A DNA stretch of 64,000 nt, taken from the NCBI GenBank assembly GCA_036872755.1, contig JAVHNS010000001.1:3844001-3908000 (forward strand). The letters run 5' to 3'. Source of the DNA: Orbilia blumenaviensis. Lineage: Eukaryota > Ascomycota > Orbiliomycetes > Orbiliales > Orbiliaceae. The notes beneath the pieces are model-generated. The model was not told the DNA's origin. It was given only the letters and a program-made list of their open reading frames with translations, and ran no database searches. Shown in pieces: positions 44,348 through 56,409 of this stretch (the first letter of the stretch is position 1; each line of letters begins with the position of its first letter). A program made the translations under genes and the position numbers.

Positions 44348-47300
44348 TTTTTTTGATTGTGAACTGATCGTGAAAGTTACTTGTTGGTATGTGTTCTGAG
44401 AAATCCAAGATCAGATGATCGAGGACGATGGGCTGCAAATCAAAGAGAGAGGAAGGGGTCTTGTTAGTCTGGTATGTCGTGACGGGGACGGTGGAAGTGG
44501 TGATGGGGATAATGGATATGATAGTTTGATCGATGGGTTATAGGGATGGGAGTGGCGATTATATTGATAATGATGGTGATGTGATGGTGATGGTGATGGG
44601 AGGTGCAACGAGATATGAGAGGGATATTGGGTGGAATGAAGTTTCAGTGGAGACACGGTCAAGCAGCCACAATGGCAACGAGATACCAATGAACATTGGC
44701 AATACCGACCAGGATGAAGAATGAACGGATAGATGAATGGATGGATGGGTGGATGAATAGAGGATTGATTGATTGGATGGAGGAAGGAGAGTCGGAGAGG
44801 GGACAAACACGTACGCTAAGAGGTTAACACCGTTGAAGAACGGTTAGTTAGGCTTAATTCGTCAAAGGTAGACGCGGTCACGGAACTGCAGATGATTTTT
44901 CGTGGGAGTTCGTGGTGGGATGGAAGATTCACGTCGGGTGTTTGGGAGAGAATAGAGAGGAATCCAGGGTAGCAAATGATTAGATCAAAGGGAAGGCAGG
45001 TAGATGATTCTGATGAAAGGAATTGAAGATGTGAGACTTGACTGGTGTGGGGAGTATGCAAGGAGGTGGATTTGAGGATTCGAGGATGATGAAAAGAAGA
45101 AGAACAAAAGAGGAAGAAGGAGGTTGGTGATGTTTAAGACTGAGACTGTTTGGAGCCGAGTTGGAGGGAAACCGGCTATAAAGATTGATAGTCTGTCGGT
45201 TTGCGTTGCTTGTCTGAATTATGATGTATTTTATCGACTGTTTTGTCTCTGCTTCTCTTCTCTCTCTCTCTGTTGCTTGGTGACGGGGTGAGGTACTCTG
45301 TCGATGCCGAGGAACACGGTGAGGAGGTTGGTCGTGATGGTTTTTTTCCACGGTGGTTGAGGCTCCTTTTGGCGTTGTTATTGGATTCCTTCCTTTCCTG
45401 ACCAGGAAAAAAGCGACACGGCGGCTAGTCAGGCTGGGCACACGAAGCGGTGATAATATCAATGCTCTTTTTATTTCTCCAGGAGGTCTACAATCAATGC
45501 GCCGGAGAGCATTCACGGAAAGAAAGAGAAAAAAAAATAGATCTGTCGGAGAAAGGAAGGGTGGGAGATGCAGATGGAGATGTGATGAGGATGAGGGGGA
45601 GAGAAGAGAGATATTCAATCGATCTTGAATTGATGATGTCTGGAACAGAATATTGGAAACAGCGTTGAAGGAAGGGCACGCTCTGGGTGTTTAAAGGTGC
45701 CTAAACTGGTTTGTTGTTGTTGTGGACTGTTGACAAAGCCCAGCCAATCATATCAACCAGCCAATCACCGTTCAGCGATCCTGTAAACATTCTTCCCAAA
45801 GAGGCATAGATGTCGCTGACTAACACACACCACACGAACACGAACCAAACGCCAAGCCTCACACCAAAAAGGGTGTCCTCACCAAAGGCTAGCCTGCCCG
45901 GACGTCCACAGCAGAGAGGAGACATCGCGAGAAACGGGCAATGCGGCCCAGTTGGGAATACAAAGGGCTGGTGTTTGACGCTAAAATACATAATTTCACG
46001 CCCAAAGGGTACCTGTAATTGACCTGGCTCTCTTTTTCAGGCGTTTAGCACTTGCAGCGCTCATTCCCGACAAATTTCCGTTTCATGCGAACATTCATAC
46101 AAATATTAACTACTGCTGTACTCTTCCTCACAAGCCTCTTTGAATGAAATTTACCCCCGTTTTTTTAGAGACACATATGAGATGGGTTTTAACCCAATAT
46201 CAGAGCAGCCTGGTACATGTACATACATACAGATATGGCACATACTAAGGCATGCACTCATGGATATCATGTGCAGACCCCCGACGATGGTTTTTCCGCG
46301 TCCCCTTGCAGTTGACCGCCCATACCTGTTAGTCGTAGTTGCATGTCCAGTCGTGCATATGCGGTTTAATGCCTCTGCCAATTCCCGGCTAGACTGACGG
46401 GTCCAGGATCTGTAGCGGTCTGTCGTCGTGTGGTTGCCCCGACAACTTCTCAAACCCGCAGGTGCAAACGACCAACCCAACCGGGTGCGGCCTCAGTAAC
46501 GATAACACACATCCAGACATCCATGCTGACATTGTCCAGACATATCAGTAAATACCTGTGTATCTAGGTGCCTATGTGATAGCTAAACTCCGTCCGATAT
46601 ATGGGAGATGCGCTGGCTGCACTTTCGGCCCTCATTTCATCCAAGTTGTCATCAATGATCAGTATCGTGAGAGAGGCTGGCTTACACCAAGCGAGGGTTG
46701 GACTGGACGACCAATCCAAAGCCCAATCTCGGGTAACCGTAAGTGGGAATTCTCCTACCAAAACACTTTGGCTACAGGCTGATTGGCCCGAGCAAGGATA
46801 CACGAACGTCGAGCGACACGCTCGCGTGCATTTCTGTGGCTGAGCAATCGATTCGAGATTCAAGAAAATTGGCTTTCTTGCATCCTCATGATTATCACCA
46901 GGCCACCGATTCAGTTCGGAAGCCCCGTGAGGTCATACGAGAATCCCGTTACCGGTTTCAAATCAGTTCTTATATATATTAGCCAGCATGTAACATCGAT
47001 ATCCGATCGAGCGTCCTCCAGTATGCAATATCATCCATGCCGCATACCATGAAGCAGTATCGCGCATAATTGATATATCGATGCACACCATCGATATCAG
47101 ACAATTGACACTCATATCGAATCCTCTCCCTGGGGAAAGAACTTCATTGACAGACGTACTGCAGAGCCGGACGGAGGCAGCGGCAGGCCTCCGTTGACCC
47201 GCTCCGTTGACTTGCATATGCAATCGCATGGATACCGCATTTTCCACAACCGACAAGGGCCCACCAACGCAAAATTTCTTGTTTGTGAATTGCCTCGTCC

Positions 47301-47474
47301 GGCCGAAGTCGATGACTAACCCCGAATGCAAGTCGCATGGGCTAAACGTTAACTCTCAAAATGCATCAATTGCAACCCTGAATTATTCTATTATAACCTT
47401 CCGCTCTTTCCTAGCTTTTATATAAGCTATAAATCTTTAATTGCGTTACAGCAATTGAGAGATGCTGCTGCAAG
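44348..47474. promoter_or_regulatory. 3.1 kb divergent region between cyclin B and the ArAE_2-like gene
   Basis: No supported protein gene lies here. Next to the cyclin the sequence is rich in GATG/GGAT words (44480-44790). It then becomes G/A-rich to about 45660. Frames in this part are low-complexity products of those words. The left portion is probably the cyclin promoter and a long 5' leader; the right end must contain the promoter of the gene at 47475. Confidence 0.5.
44715..44790. repeat. GGAT/GATG-rich simple repeat
   Basis: Imperfect tandem GGAT, GATG and GATT words (AATGGATGGATGGGTGGATG, then GATTGATTGGATGG) lie about 400 bases upstream of the cyclin start. Confidence 0.75.
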
Positions 47475-50400
47475 ATGGACTCTGCAAGAGCAGAGACCTC
47501 AGCCGATGCTGCAGCTCGACGTCGGCCAACTGTTAATGTTCGACGCAGGTCGACCGATTCGGAATCTCCAAAGCATACCCATGCGCATGCCGGTGCATCA
47601 ACACCCACAGACCTAGAATCCCAGTTAAATTCCGTCGGCGACGTCATTCCACACACCGCTGGTACCCCTATAGACGAAAGACAGGTCAAATGGTCGGTTT
47701 TTGAGCCTCAGGGTCCGAGATCTTCTATCGATCTGATAAAATCGGGCCAGTCCTCGCCTGGATCGCCATGGACGCCGACATATACGAAAGTATATAGAGG
47801 CTCGTTCGCTGCGACCCCTATACCCCGCTCTCGACTCGCCAGTGGACAAGCTACGCCCCGAGGAGGTTCACTAGGCGCAAGCATACCTCTCGACCAGTTT
47901 ATGAGCCGGCTGCAGATAGAGGCCGATGACCTAGAAGACTATGGAGTTGAAGAACTACGGGATGGTTTCTTCGATGCATCGTTCTACAAAATGCCGAGGA
48001 GAGACCTGGCGACTGCAAAGCAGAAGCGGAAAATAAGATCACCTTTCTCGCTGCGTAAGTTTGTTCAGCTCCAGAGAGACGGCATACAGCGGTTCATTTG
48101 GAGTATCAAGCATCCGAAACGACGGAGTGCATTGATGAGGGCAGTTGCCGGGTACATGGTAGCATATATCTTGTGCCTCGTCCCAGTAATACGGGAATGG
48201 CTAGGACGGTACCATTTCATTATGATCGTCGCCACCATTGTCAATCACGCTGGACGAAGCATAGGTTCACAAATCGAGGGTACCGTGACGACTATCGTCG
48301 GAGCTGGGATAGGACTTGGGGCTGGTCTACTAGCCTTGTGGATATCGACAGTATCCGGACCTGCTAGGGATAGTTATGGAGCCTTCCTAGCGGTCTGCCT
48401 ACTTATTATGCTACCGATTTTAGCATGGGCCAGAGCAAGATTCGCCAGGGCATTTCAATTGTGTATTTGTGCTGGTTTTGCATTATTCTTTATGGTATGT
48501 GAAAGAGTTGGCCCAAATCCATCATACCGGAAGGTCTGGGAGTTCGGGATACCGTGGGTTCTTGGTATGGGTATCGCCCAAACCACCAATATACTACTAT
48601 TCCCGAATCCTGGGAATGTTCAAATAGCGTACGTATCTACATTTAGATTAGCATCTATATTTGCTATAGTTATATTTTAATGCTAATGATTATATAGCCG
48701 AGCATTACACAAGGCCCTCGATGCGGCTATCGGTGGACTTGAGCTCCCACGCCCGTCGACCGCCCGCCAACGCCAGAAGATGAGCAAGGAAACCGTCGAG
48801 ATGTCTATCGCAGTTCGAGATTTCAGATCAGAAATCACAATATCCAAGATCTCACCCGAGGATATGACAGAACTTCGAAACAGCCTACAAGCTGTGATTC
48901 GAGACCTTCTACGTCTTGAGTGTATAGCTCCCGTTTTTGAACCTCCAAAAGAAGAGCTGAAGCCGCGGAAAGGCAAACCTCTCGCGGAAACAAAGATCCA
49001 CATTGAAGTCGGCGACGGCGAAGAAAGCGAGGACGATGAAAAGGTGGAAATAGACCGTATACGAGCCGCCCTTGGTCCACCAAGCCGTGAAATGATCACC
49101 ATAATGAAGGAAGCCTTGGAGGCTTGCGATACACTGCTAATGCAGCTTCTACACCAAACCATGTTTCTTCCGCCAGAGAGACGGAAAACCACGTATAATT
49201 GCGAGGATCTTGCGGATAGGATGGCCGAGATCAGAGACAGGCTTGAGGAAGCACATATGATTTGGGCACACGTCCACCCAGCTGATGCCAGCTATACTAT
49301 CATTCAGATCTTCTTATTCACATCGACTCTGCTACAGGCATCTGATCAAGCTAATAAGCTTGTGAGAGTCACTGGTTCTATTATCAAGAAACGTGGCGGC
49401 GCTGGTTGGAGGTTCTACCTCCCAAATTACCCACTCGAGAAGCTGGTATACCGAAGCAATCCTCAAGTCCGCCATGATCGAGGCGGAACTACAACAGCAT
49501 TCTACTTCCGAACGATGAAAGACATTGCCATCCTTATGAGTAAGATCGCTGGAAAGGCTTGGGTTCCTGATTCTGACCTCACTGCGAAACCAGCGCCTCA
49601 GAAGCAAGGCGAGAAAAAGACGCTAAGGTTTAGGATATGGGAAGTACTTCATGAGCTCCAAGGGTTTGAAGCACGGTTTGCACTGAAGAATACGGTGACT
49701 GTCTGTCTTCTCGCAATACCCGCCTGGCTTAACAGATCACAAGACTGGTGGAACGAGTGGGAAGGATGGTGGTGCGTCGTAGCAGCATGGCATCTGATGC
49801 AACCTAGAGTATGTTCCACACAGATTACCTATAAGGTGTTGCTACATAGTACTAGTTGATACTAACAACTTCCACAGGTCGGTGGTAACCTTAACGACCT
49901 CGCAGCAAGACTGATAGCCGTCGTCCTCGGAGCTCTCTGGGGCGCTCTATCATTTTTTGCTGGTAACGGGAACCCATATGTCATGGCTGTCTTCGCCCTA
50001 ATCTTCTCGATACCGTTCCTCTACCGTTACATGTTATCATCCCATCCACGGTCCGGGTTCATTGGCTGTCTAACATTCACCGTCGTTTCCATGGCTTGCG
50101 TAAACTATGATGGAATAGTCCCTCCTCATAAGATTGCTTATACCCGAGGGACAGCGATGATTGTTGGTGTCCTAGCAAGCGTTTTTATAAACTGGTTCCT
50201 GTGGCCATTCGTAGCCCGTCATGAACTCCGAAAATCCCTGGCGAATATGTTGATAAATCTCAGCATCGTCTACCGCACCGTCGTCGCAAAGTATGTCCTC
50301 CCTCCAATCCTTATAGTATACCATAAAACTGACGATTTATAGATATATATACCACGACCTCGACTACATGCCCTCCCCACAGGATATAATCGACTCCCAA

Positions 50401-51145
50401 ATCCGTGAAGCCAAGCTCCGCGAAGGCTTCGTTCGCATCCGCGAGCTCCTCGAAATGACAGAGCACGAACCCCGCCTCCGTGAACGCTTCGACCCAACTC
50501 CCTACGAGCACCTAATCGATAGTTCAGAAAAGTTCTTCGATCACATAATCGACGTCAGACAAGCTTCGCTGTATTTTAGGATCAGTGGGGATAGGGACAT
50601 GGCGCAGATGATGTTATCATGTAGAAGGGATGCTGTAGCGGCGATATTGATGAACTTGTGGGTTTTGGGTGGTGGGTTGAGGAGTAAAACACCGATTCCG
50701 AAGTATTTACCCTCAGCGGCTATTGCGAGACGAAGACTGCTACAGAGGATTGAGGATATGGATATGGAAGGGTATTATGAGAGGAGCAGGCACGAGGGTA
50801 GAAAGAGGCGGTTGAGGTTTACAGAGCTGGAAAGGTTAGAGCCTGAGAATTTGTTTGTGGATGGGCCTAGTGGAAAGAGTGAGGTTAAGGATGGGAAAGT
50901 GAGGCACAAGGGGATTGATAAGTGGGCGCATTTCTATCGTAAGTTCTTCTATATTCTTTGTTTCTCGTTATTGTGGGCATATTGTTTACCCTATGCCCGG
51001 TTATAAGTCCGTGGGTTGCTAATACTACTGTCTCACAGAATATGCTTACTCGTCGATTCTTAATGAGATCGTACGAGAACTTGAGCAGTTGCAGATATAT
51101 ACGAAAGCGATTACGGGAGAATTGAGCATTGGGAAGTTTGATTGA
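47475..51145 (+). CDS. ArAE_2/FUSC-like multi-pass membrane protein (DUF2421 family)
   Basis: Five exons (47475-48628, 48698-49808, 49878-50290, 50343-50938, 51039-51145) give 1,126 residues. The layout is that of fungal putative aromatic-acid-exporter or fusaric-acid-resistance-like proteins: a disordered basic N-terminus, a first group of about six membrane segments (residues about 215-385, for example GYMVAYILCLVPVI, GAGIGLGAGLLALWIS, LCICAGFALFFMV), a long soluble middle, a second membrane group (about residues 720-880, for example FALIFSIPFLYRYML, GVLASVFINWFLWPFVAR), and a C-terminal cytosolic DUF2421-type domain. Members have been linked to export of aromatic acids or to brefeldin A sensitivity, but the substrate here cannot be inferred. 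All junctions keep frame, and no truncation is seen. Confidence 0.9.
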
Positions 51146-51659
51146 AAGAGAAAAAGAACATGGGCCTGTCAGCCAAGGGGCATAAACAGCTGATTTAGCG
51201 TATATGCATCATCATCAAAGCAATATTATAATGTGGAACGTGAGTCATGAACGGTGTATTTGGTGGTTGGGGCGTACAGATGTCTTTCTTTGGTTCGTTA
51301 CATTAAGCACCATTTATGTTCCACGGGAGATGGTATAATCATACGGAACGAGTACTTTATAATATTTAATACAAATCTAAAAGTGTTTTGACCGCATAAT
51401 CTGGTTTTTGGACGGTGAAAGAGTAAAACCGTATGAGCAAGTAGGCGGCTTTCAACAGGCCGTCTCCCATAAGTTTACAAGCAAAACAAAAAAAAAAAAC
51501 AAGCCCCGATGACACCCGATATGAAAATCATAATGCTAACAACCTTAGAAGCTTTAATCGAACTTAAAACCAAAGAAGAAGAAATCCCGAGCCCTAAAAA
51601 ATACTCCTTAAACCGAGTGGTAAATTCGGGTTACGGTAACCAGGAAGTTGCCTCCCACG
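51146..51659. other. Convergent 3' flanks
   Basis: About 500 bases between the ArAE_2-like gene (+) and THOC3 (-), with an A10 run near 51490. No gene is seen. Confidence 0.6.
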
Positions 51660-53056
51660 CTATGAAGAGAAGCTTCCTGTCCCAGTAACTCGAAGTACTT
51701 CGCCAGTATATGCGACCACATACTTCGAAGGATGCCAGGCTACCGCATGGGCTGGGTAATTCGCCTTGATCTCGTGTACATATTCCCCGGACTCAACGTG
51801 CATCTACAATCCACCACCATATTAGTTACGCAAAATCCCCACGATATGGTTTATACATATCCAGATAACATACCATTCTAATAGGCATACTCTCGTCACT
51901 CCCCGCGACCAAAAAGGCCCCGTCGAAGCTGAAACTAACACTTCGCACCGGATGATCTGACTTATCAAATGTCCTGAGACACACCCAATCCGTTGTATCC
52001 CACAGCGATACCAAGGCGTCATTACCGCCTGTAGCGATGTATTTTCCTGACGGAGAGATGTCCAAACAATAACAACCCGCAGTATGAGCGTTGAAGGTGT
52101 AGATTATCTCGAGGGATGGGTATGAGCGGAGGACGCATTTGCCGGAGCCGTGGGTTTGGAGGAGGATACTACCGTTGTGGGAGAATGTTGTTTGGAAGGT
52201 CTTTAAACAGATAGTAGTCAGAGTGACAGATACTTTGTAAGGAAAGCTAGCTCCGACGACCGAACAAATGGGTACCATACCGTATCACTCCCTTCATCGA
52301 TTGTGTTCACAACAGCGTTTTGTCGAAGATCGAGGATTTTAATTTTGTTATCCTGTAAAATAATTGAACCATTTTGTCAGCTGTGACTCTAATATTTAAC
52401 AATGGTAGCGATGAGTGTAGTCAATACCCTTCGTCCGACAGCCACAACGTTCGCATCAGGATGATACGACAGCGAGAAATTGTCACCGCCAGTTTTGATA
52501 TCTTGTGTAGCTTTTGCAGCTGTATATACCCCAAAAGAAACCCTCAAAAAAAGCCCAGGTCGTAAGCCAATCAGCCACCGTCGTTCCAGAAAAATATCGA
52601 CCAGTAGTCCAAAAAAAGGTCGAAAAGGGAATATAACCACAAAAACCGTAGGATGTAATGTATTCATCGATGGTGAAGGAAGAATGTGAAGAAAAACCGA
52701 CTTCTGTAATCCCAAAACTTGACTACTCCAGAATCACCAACTCCACAACTTGCGAGTCGTTCAGCATGTGTAGGATCCCATTGAACCTTTTCAGTAACCT
52801 GCAATCCTGTACCCTTGAGATCGGTACTACTCCTAACATCTGCCTTCTCCGGATTCCATATTTTGACATTACCGCCAGCTCCACCGGTTGCGATTCGAGA
52901 ACCGAGGTTGTTCCAAGCTACTGTGCGTAAGATGGGACCGGAATGGCTACCAGGGTGGTGACGCGCATTCGGATCGTGAAAGGCGCGGATCTGGATATCG
53001 GAGAAGTATTTGGGCGCTGCGGAGCGAGAAAGATAGCGAGTATTCTGGTTTGACAT
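51660..53056 (-). CDS. THOC3: THO complex WD40 subunit THOC3/Tex1
   Basis: This is the WD40-repeat subunit of the THO/TREX complex, which couples transcription to mRNA packaging and export in the nucleus. Five exons (53056-52702, 52519-52428, about 52353-52282, about 52204-51874, about 51805-51660) give roughly 330 residues. WD-type blades are clear: HSGPILRTVAWNNLGSRIAT with VKIWNP, CGVGDSGVVKFWDYR, FSLSYHPDANVVAVG with DNKIKILDLR, YCLDISPSGKYIATGGND with LVSLWD, VRSVSFSFDGAFLVAGS, and the final AHAVAWHPSKYVVAY. The first intron is 182 nt with donor GTCGGT, longer than neighbours. The gene is head-to-head with RPP40, another RNA-processing gene, about 300 bases apart. Confidence 0.93.
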
Positions 53057-53358
53057 TTTTGTTCTTCGGAAGGCGCCTGAGATGAAGGCTCGTAGACGCT
53101 TTATGGTTGTCGGGAATATCGTGAGCGCAAGAGCATTACCTTGCGATGGAAACTTGAAGGTTGAAGGTTCAAGATGAGGTTGCAGCCTGCCGTTGGAGTT
53201 GAAGCGAGGCTTGAGATATGGTCTTGGCGCGACTTATTGCGACCCAATGCAATGCCATGCGATACTATATATGCTATCTGGGCTTTGTACTTCAACTTCA
53301 AACCTCGAAACTTCGAGCTGCTATCCTCGTACAATTGCACAAATCAAGCTGATCCAAC
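53057..53358. promoter_or_regulatory. Short shared promoter of THOC3 and RPP40
   Basis: Only 302 bases separate the start codons of two divergent genes. No distinct TATA box was recognised. It contains short direct words (TTGAAGGTTGAAGGTTC) and is a candidate bidirectional promoter. Confidence 0.65.
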
Positions 53359-54996
53359 ATGGCGCAATTACTTAATAAACTCGCCCATGCGGCTCCAGAT
53401 TCCAAATGCTATGTCACTCGTGGCACGATTTTAAAACCCACAGGTTCGGAAAACCCGAGTCAGCGGCCGTACACCACAATCCATGATCATATCTATAATC
53501 AACAGGTAAGATCGATATCCAAATTTATCCCGCGAAAAAAAACATGTAAAACACCTTTTAACAAAAACTAAACAGGTCGATCTTCTCCTTCCAGACGAAA
53601 TCTGTGAGGTAGTTCAACAGCGCCTGAGCGAACAGCTTAAACCGTTACAATACCATAGAATATTCATGGGACCGAAACACATCCTCGAAAAAGAGTTTTA
53701 CAACCACTATATTCGGCAAGGTAATGTATAAAACTCTTTGTTTTTAGCCACTATTAGGGGCATGTTAGGATATATAACTAATTAGTCTGTTAGGGAATAT
53801 TATCCTTCTAAGTGATGGCAGAGTCGACGTCGACGACGTCTACTGCCTCTACGATGGTAATATCTGATCTGGATTGCATATTTTACAAGACCACCCCCCC
53901 CCCCCCCCCCCCCCCCCCCCTCTCTCTAACTAACGACATACAGGCAAACTCTTCCTCTTCCTGAGGAAGGAGACATACGAAAAAGCTGGATTAGTCGGCA
54001 GGCAAGCTGCATTCGGCGGACGAAAGAAGGAACGATGGGGTATGGATCTCAAACAAGAACGTCTACCACATAAATATTGCATAGTATATTAACCCGGCTA
54101 TGACTATATAGTTGTCGAATACAATCTGCGAGAACCGCATATGGTTCATGGAAAGAAGGCCTTCGATAGACTAGTCTGGAGCTTCGAAAACGTCTTCAAA
54201 CAGCAGAACGCATGGCTATTCTGTGATCTAAACCAAGGTTCGAAAAAACAAACGAACCCTATCTCCTCTGCTGCCTTCTCATCGAATCGCCTATACCTAA
54301 CAAACAGATATAGAAGCCATAGACCCATCCTCTCCACCTCCAGAACCAACATTGAAGGGTCTCACACCACCCACAGTCCTTAGAATAGCCGCACCAACAA
54401 TAACCCATCCTTCAAACCCCATAAAACTCGCAACATTCACGCACAAACCCCCCACCGGGAAACCTACGGACTACGACCGCGCGATATTCTTCGACTGGAT
54501 CACTTCTCTACACGAATGGCTAGCTCTAGTTAGCATAAACTCCGATCGTTTAAACGTCACAGACTCAATAGACCCGCTATTAAGCCGCTACGAACCTCCA
54601 ATTGATGAGGACGACACATCATCACCAGTAACAGGTAAAATCTCGAAGGTTTCATGGAGGGGGTTTATCCCCGCGGAATACATTTTGAAGATATTCAATA
54701 TTATACAAGAAGTAGTTCCACATAACCAATGGTATTCAATAACGGTGCACGGTTTCCAGAATACGCCGATAAGTTGGAAGGGGAGACAACATAACGTTGT
54801 AGGAGGTGGTATGGGTGGTGAGAATTTGTATACTATCCTGCGGTTCGCAGGGATAAACGACACTAGCGCTATTGGCGAAGATGATGGCGGAGATGGCGAT
54901 GATATTATGGGAGGTATGGAAGATGTCAAAGAGAAAGTCGCTGAGTCGAAGTATATTATGTACGAAGTAGTCGGTGGAAGAGACGAGTTTTCTTGA
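53359..54996 (+). CDS. RPP40: Ribonuclease P/MRP protein subunit Rpp40
   Basis: This is a protein subunit of nuclear RNase P and RNase MRP, which cleave tRNA 5' leaders and pre-rRNA. About six exons run from the ATG at 53359 to the stop ending at 54996. Recognisable blocks are DSKCYVTRGTILKP at the N-terminus, then VDLLLPDEICEVVQQRL, GNIILLSDGRVDVDDVYCLY, LFLFLRKETYEKAGLVG, VEYNLREPHMVHGKKAFDRL and NAWLFCDLN. Near the C-terminus come AIFFDWITSLHEWLALVS and SKVSWRGFIPAEYILKI, typical of the Rpp40 family. Length is about 400 residues, slightly longer than human RPP40 (363) because of an acidic, glycine-rich insertion near the end. The intron at 53857-53943 contains an uninterrupted 27-base C run. 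Confidence 0.88.
53894..53920. repeat. Poly-C tract (27 C) inside an RPP40 intron
   Basis: A perfect run of 27 C, followed by TCTCTCT, occupies about a third of the 87-nt intron and lies upstream of its CAG acceptor. It takes the place of the pyrimidine tract. Confidence 0.95.
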
Positions 54997-56409
54997 CGAA
55001 TTTCAGGCGCTAGGATTCAAGAAATATCTTTTTTTTTTTTACAGAATTCGGAGAAAATAAGAGAAACTAAAAGTTGGAGGGGTGTCATAAAATCTTCCAC
55101 CGGGAATCAATTGTCTGAGCAATGAACACCCCGGTGGCTTCTGAACACAGTCGAGAAGCCACTGTTATAAAGAAGTGTGCTTGTTACAACGTCTGGACGA
55201 GACCTTTGGCGATCCCTCGGCCTGGTCAGAGACCGCCCGAAATAACAATTCTTCAATCAGCGACTGTCGACAAATTGAATGACAGGTGTGTATCACGGTC
55301 CATTATACTATAGACGCAACATGTCGTCATCCCGTAAGCTTGTAGGTCCAGTAGAAACCGTAGAGAAGCCGACATGCCAGCCAAAATCTCTCATCGGTTG
55401 GCGTCCATCCAGAATTATCTCATGCAAGCCGGCTTAAAAGGCGCCAAGGCGTAATAGGAAAGCGAATCCATAGCCGTACTATCGTCATCCACGAAACTGT
55501 CGGAAGTTTTTTTTTTTAACAAAAAACAAATCGAGTTTTCTTCTTTTTTATATTTTCTTATCGAGCAGCAGGAAGAAACTGTGACAGAGTAAAAGGAAAA
55601 GGAAAAGAGAAAAGATAAAAAAAGGGGGGGAGCAGAAAACAATAAGGGGAGTAGGAGTGAACAAGGTCGGAAAAAGACAATCGTGTGTCTTGAAATATAT
55701 CATCGGTGGGTTCCAGGAGAGGGTTGTGATAATAATAATGATCATTGTTAAAAAGATGAAAAGGAACCCATCCACTTTTGCCTAGTCGAATAAAAAGCCC
55801 ATCTGTGTGCGTCTCAGTGTATAATACTAGGGCTGCGTTTGGTGTGGAATAAAACGGAAAAGATACATCAAAACTGGAAATAAGAACATCAAAGAAACCC
55901 TAAAACGCCTGTATCTCTGAATGCATATAAATATCAAAAAGCGGAATAATAATAATAATAATAATAATAGTCTAAAAAGAACTTTTTGTTGGGCGTTGGT
56001 GGCGAACAGAAGGAAAAAGACAAGAACACCACTGATTAAACGATATGCTAATAAGAGAAGTAGCAGTGGGTATTCCTAAGCGGAGGAAGCAAAAAAGGGT
56101 TAAGAGGAGACTCTCATAAAGGAAGCGGAACATCTGAAATCATGAAATCTTCATTATCTAATTTCGAAAAGAAGCGACGTCAAAGAGAAAAAGAGAGAAG
56201 AGAAAGAGCGGATACAGAAAGATAAGGAAGCTTGCTTTATTCAGCCTTACTTCGCCATGCAGGATTGACAAGGAAAGAGAGGAAGGGAGATCGCAAGCAT
56301 GGTATTCTTAATACCTTTAAAAGAAACGACCAAGTGATTTTAGGAGTCGGTAGAATCGTCAATGTATCAAGAGGAGAGAGAGAAAGAAGAAGAAGCCACC
56401 TCCGAGAGT
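54997..56409. other. Convergent 3' flanks of RPP40 and the La-related gene
   Basis: About 1.4 kb without a supported gene. A T10 run lies near 55030, another T run near 55508, an (AAT)8 microsatellite lies at 55945-55968, and GA-rich stretches occur near 56180-56220. A long 3' UTR of the La-related gene probably occupies the right part. Confidence 0.5.
55945..55968. repeat. (AAT)8 microsatellite
   Basis: About eight perfect AAT repeats in the convergent intergenic region. Confidence 0.85.

Noticed and set aside
44980..45618. Minus-strand 212-codon frame upstream of the cyclin (Ser/Pro/His-rich)
   Set aside because: Low-complexity translation of GA/GATG-rich DNA, with no domain. It could only be part of a leader.
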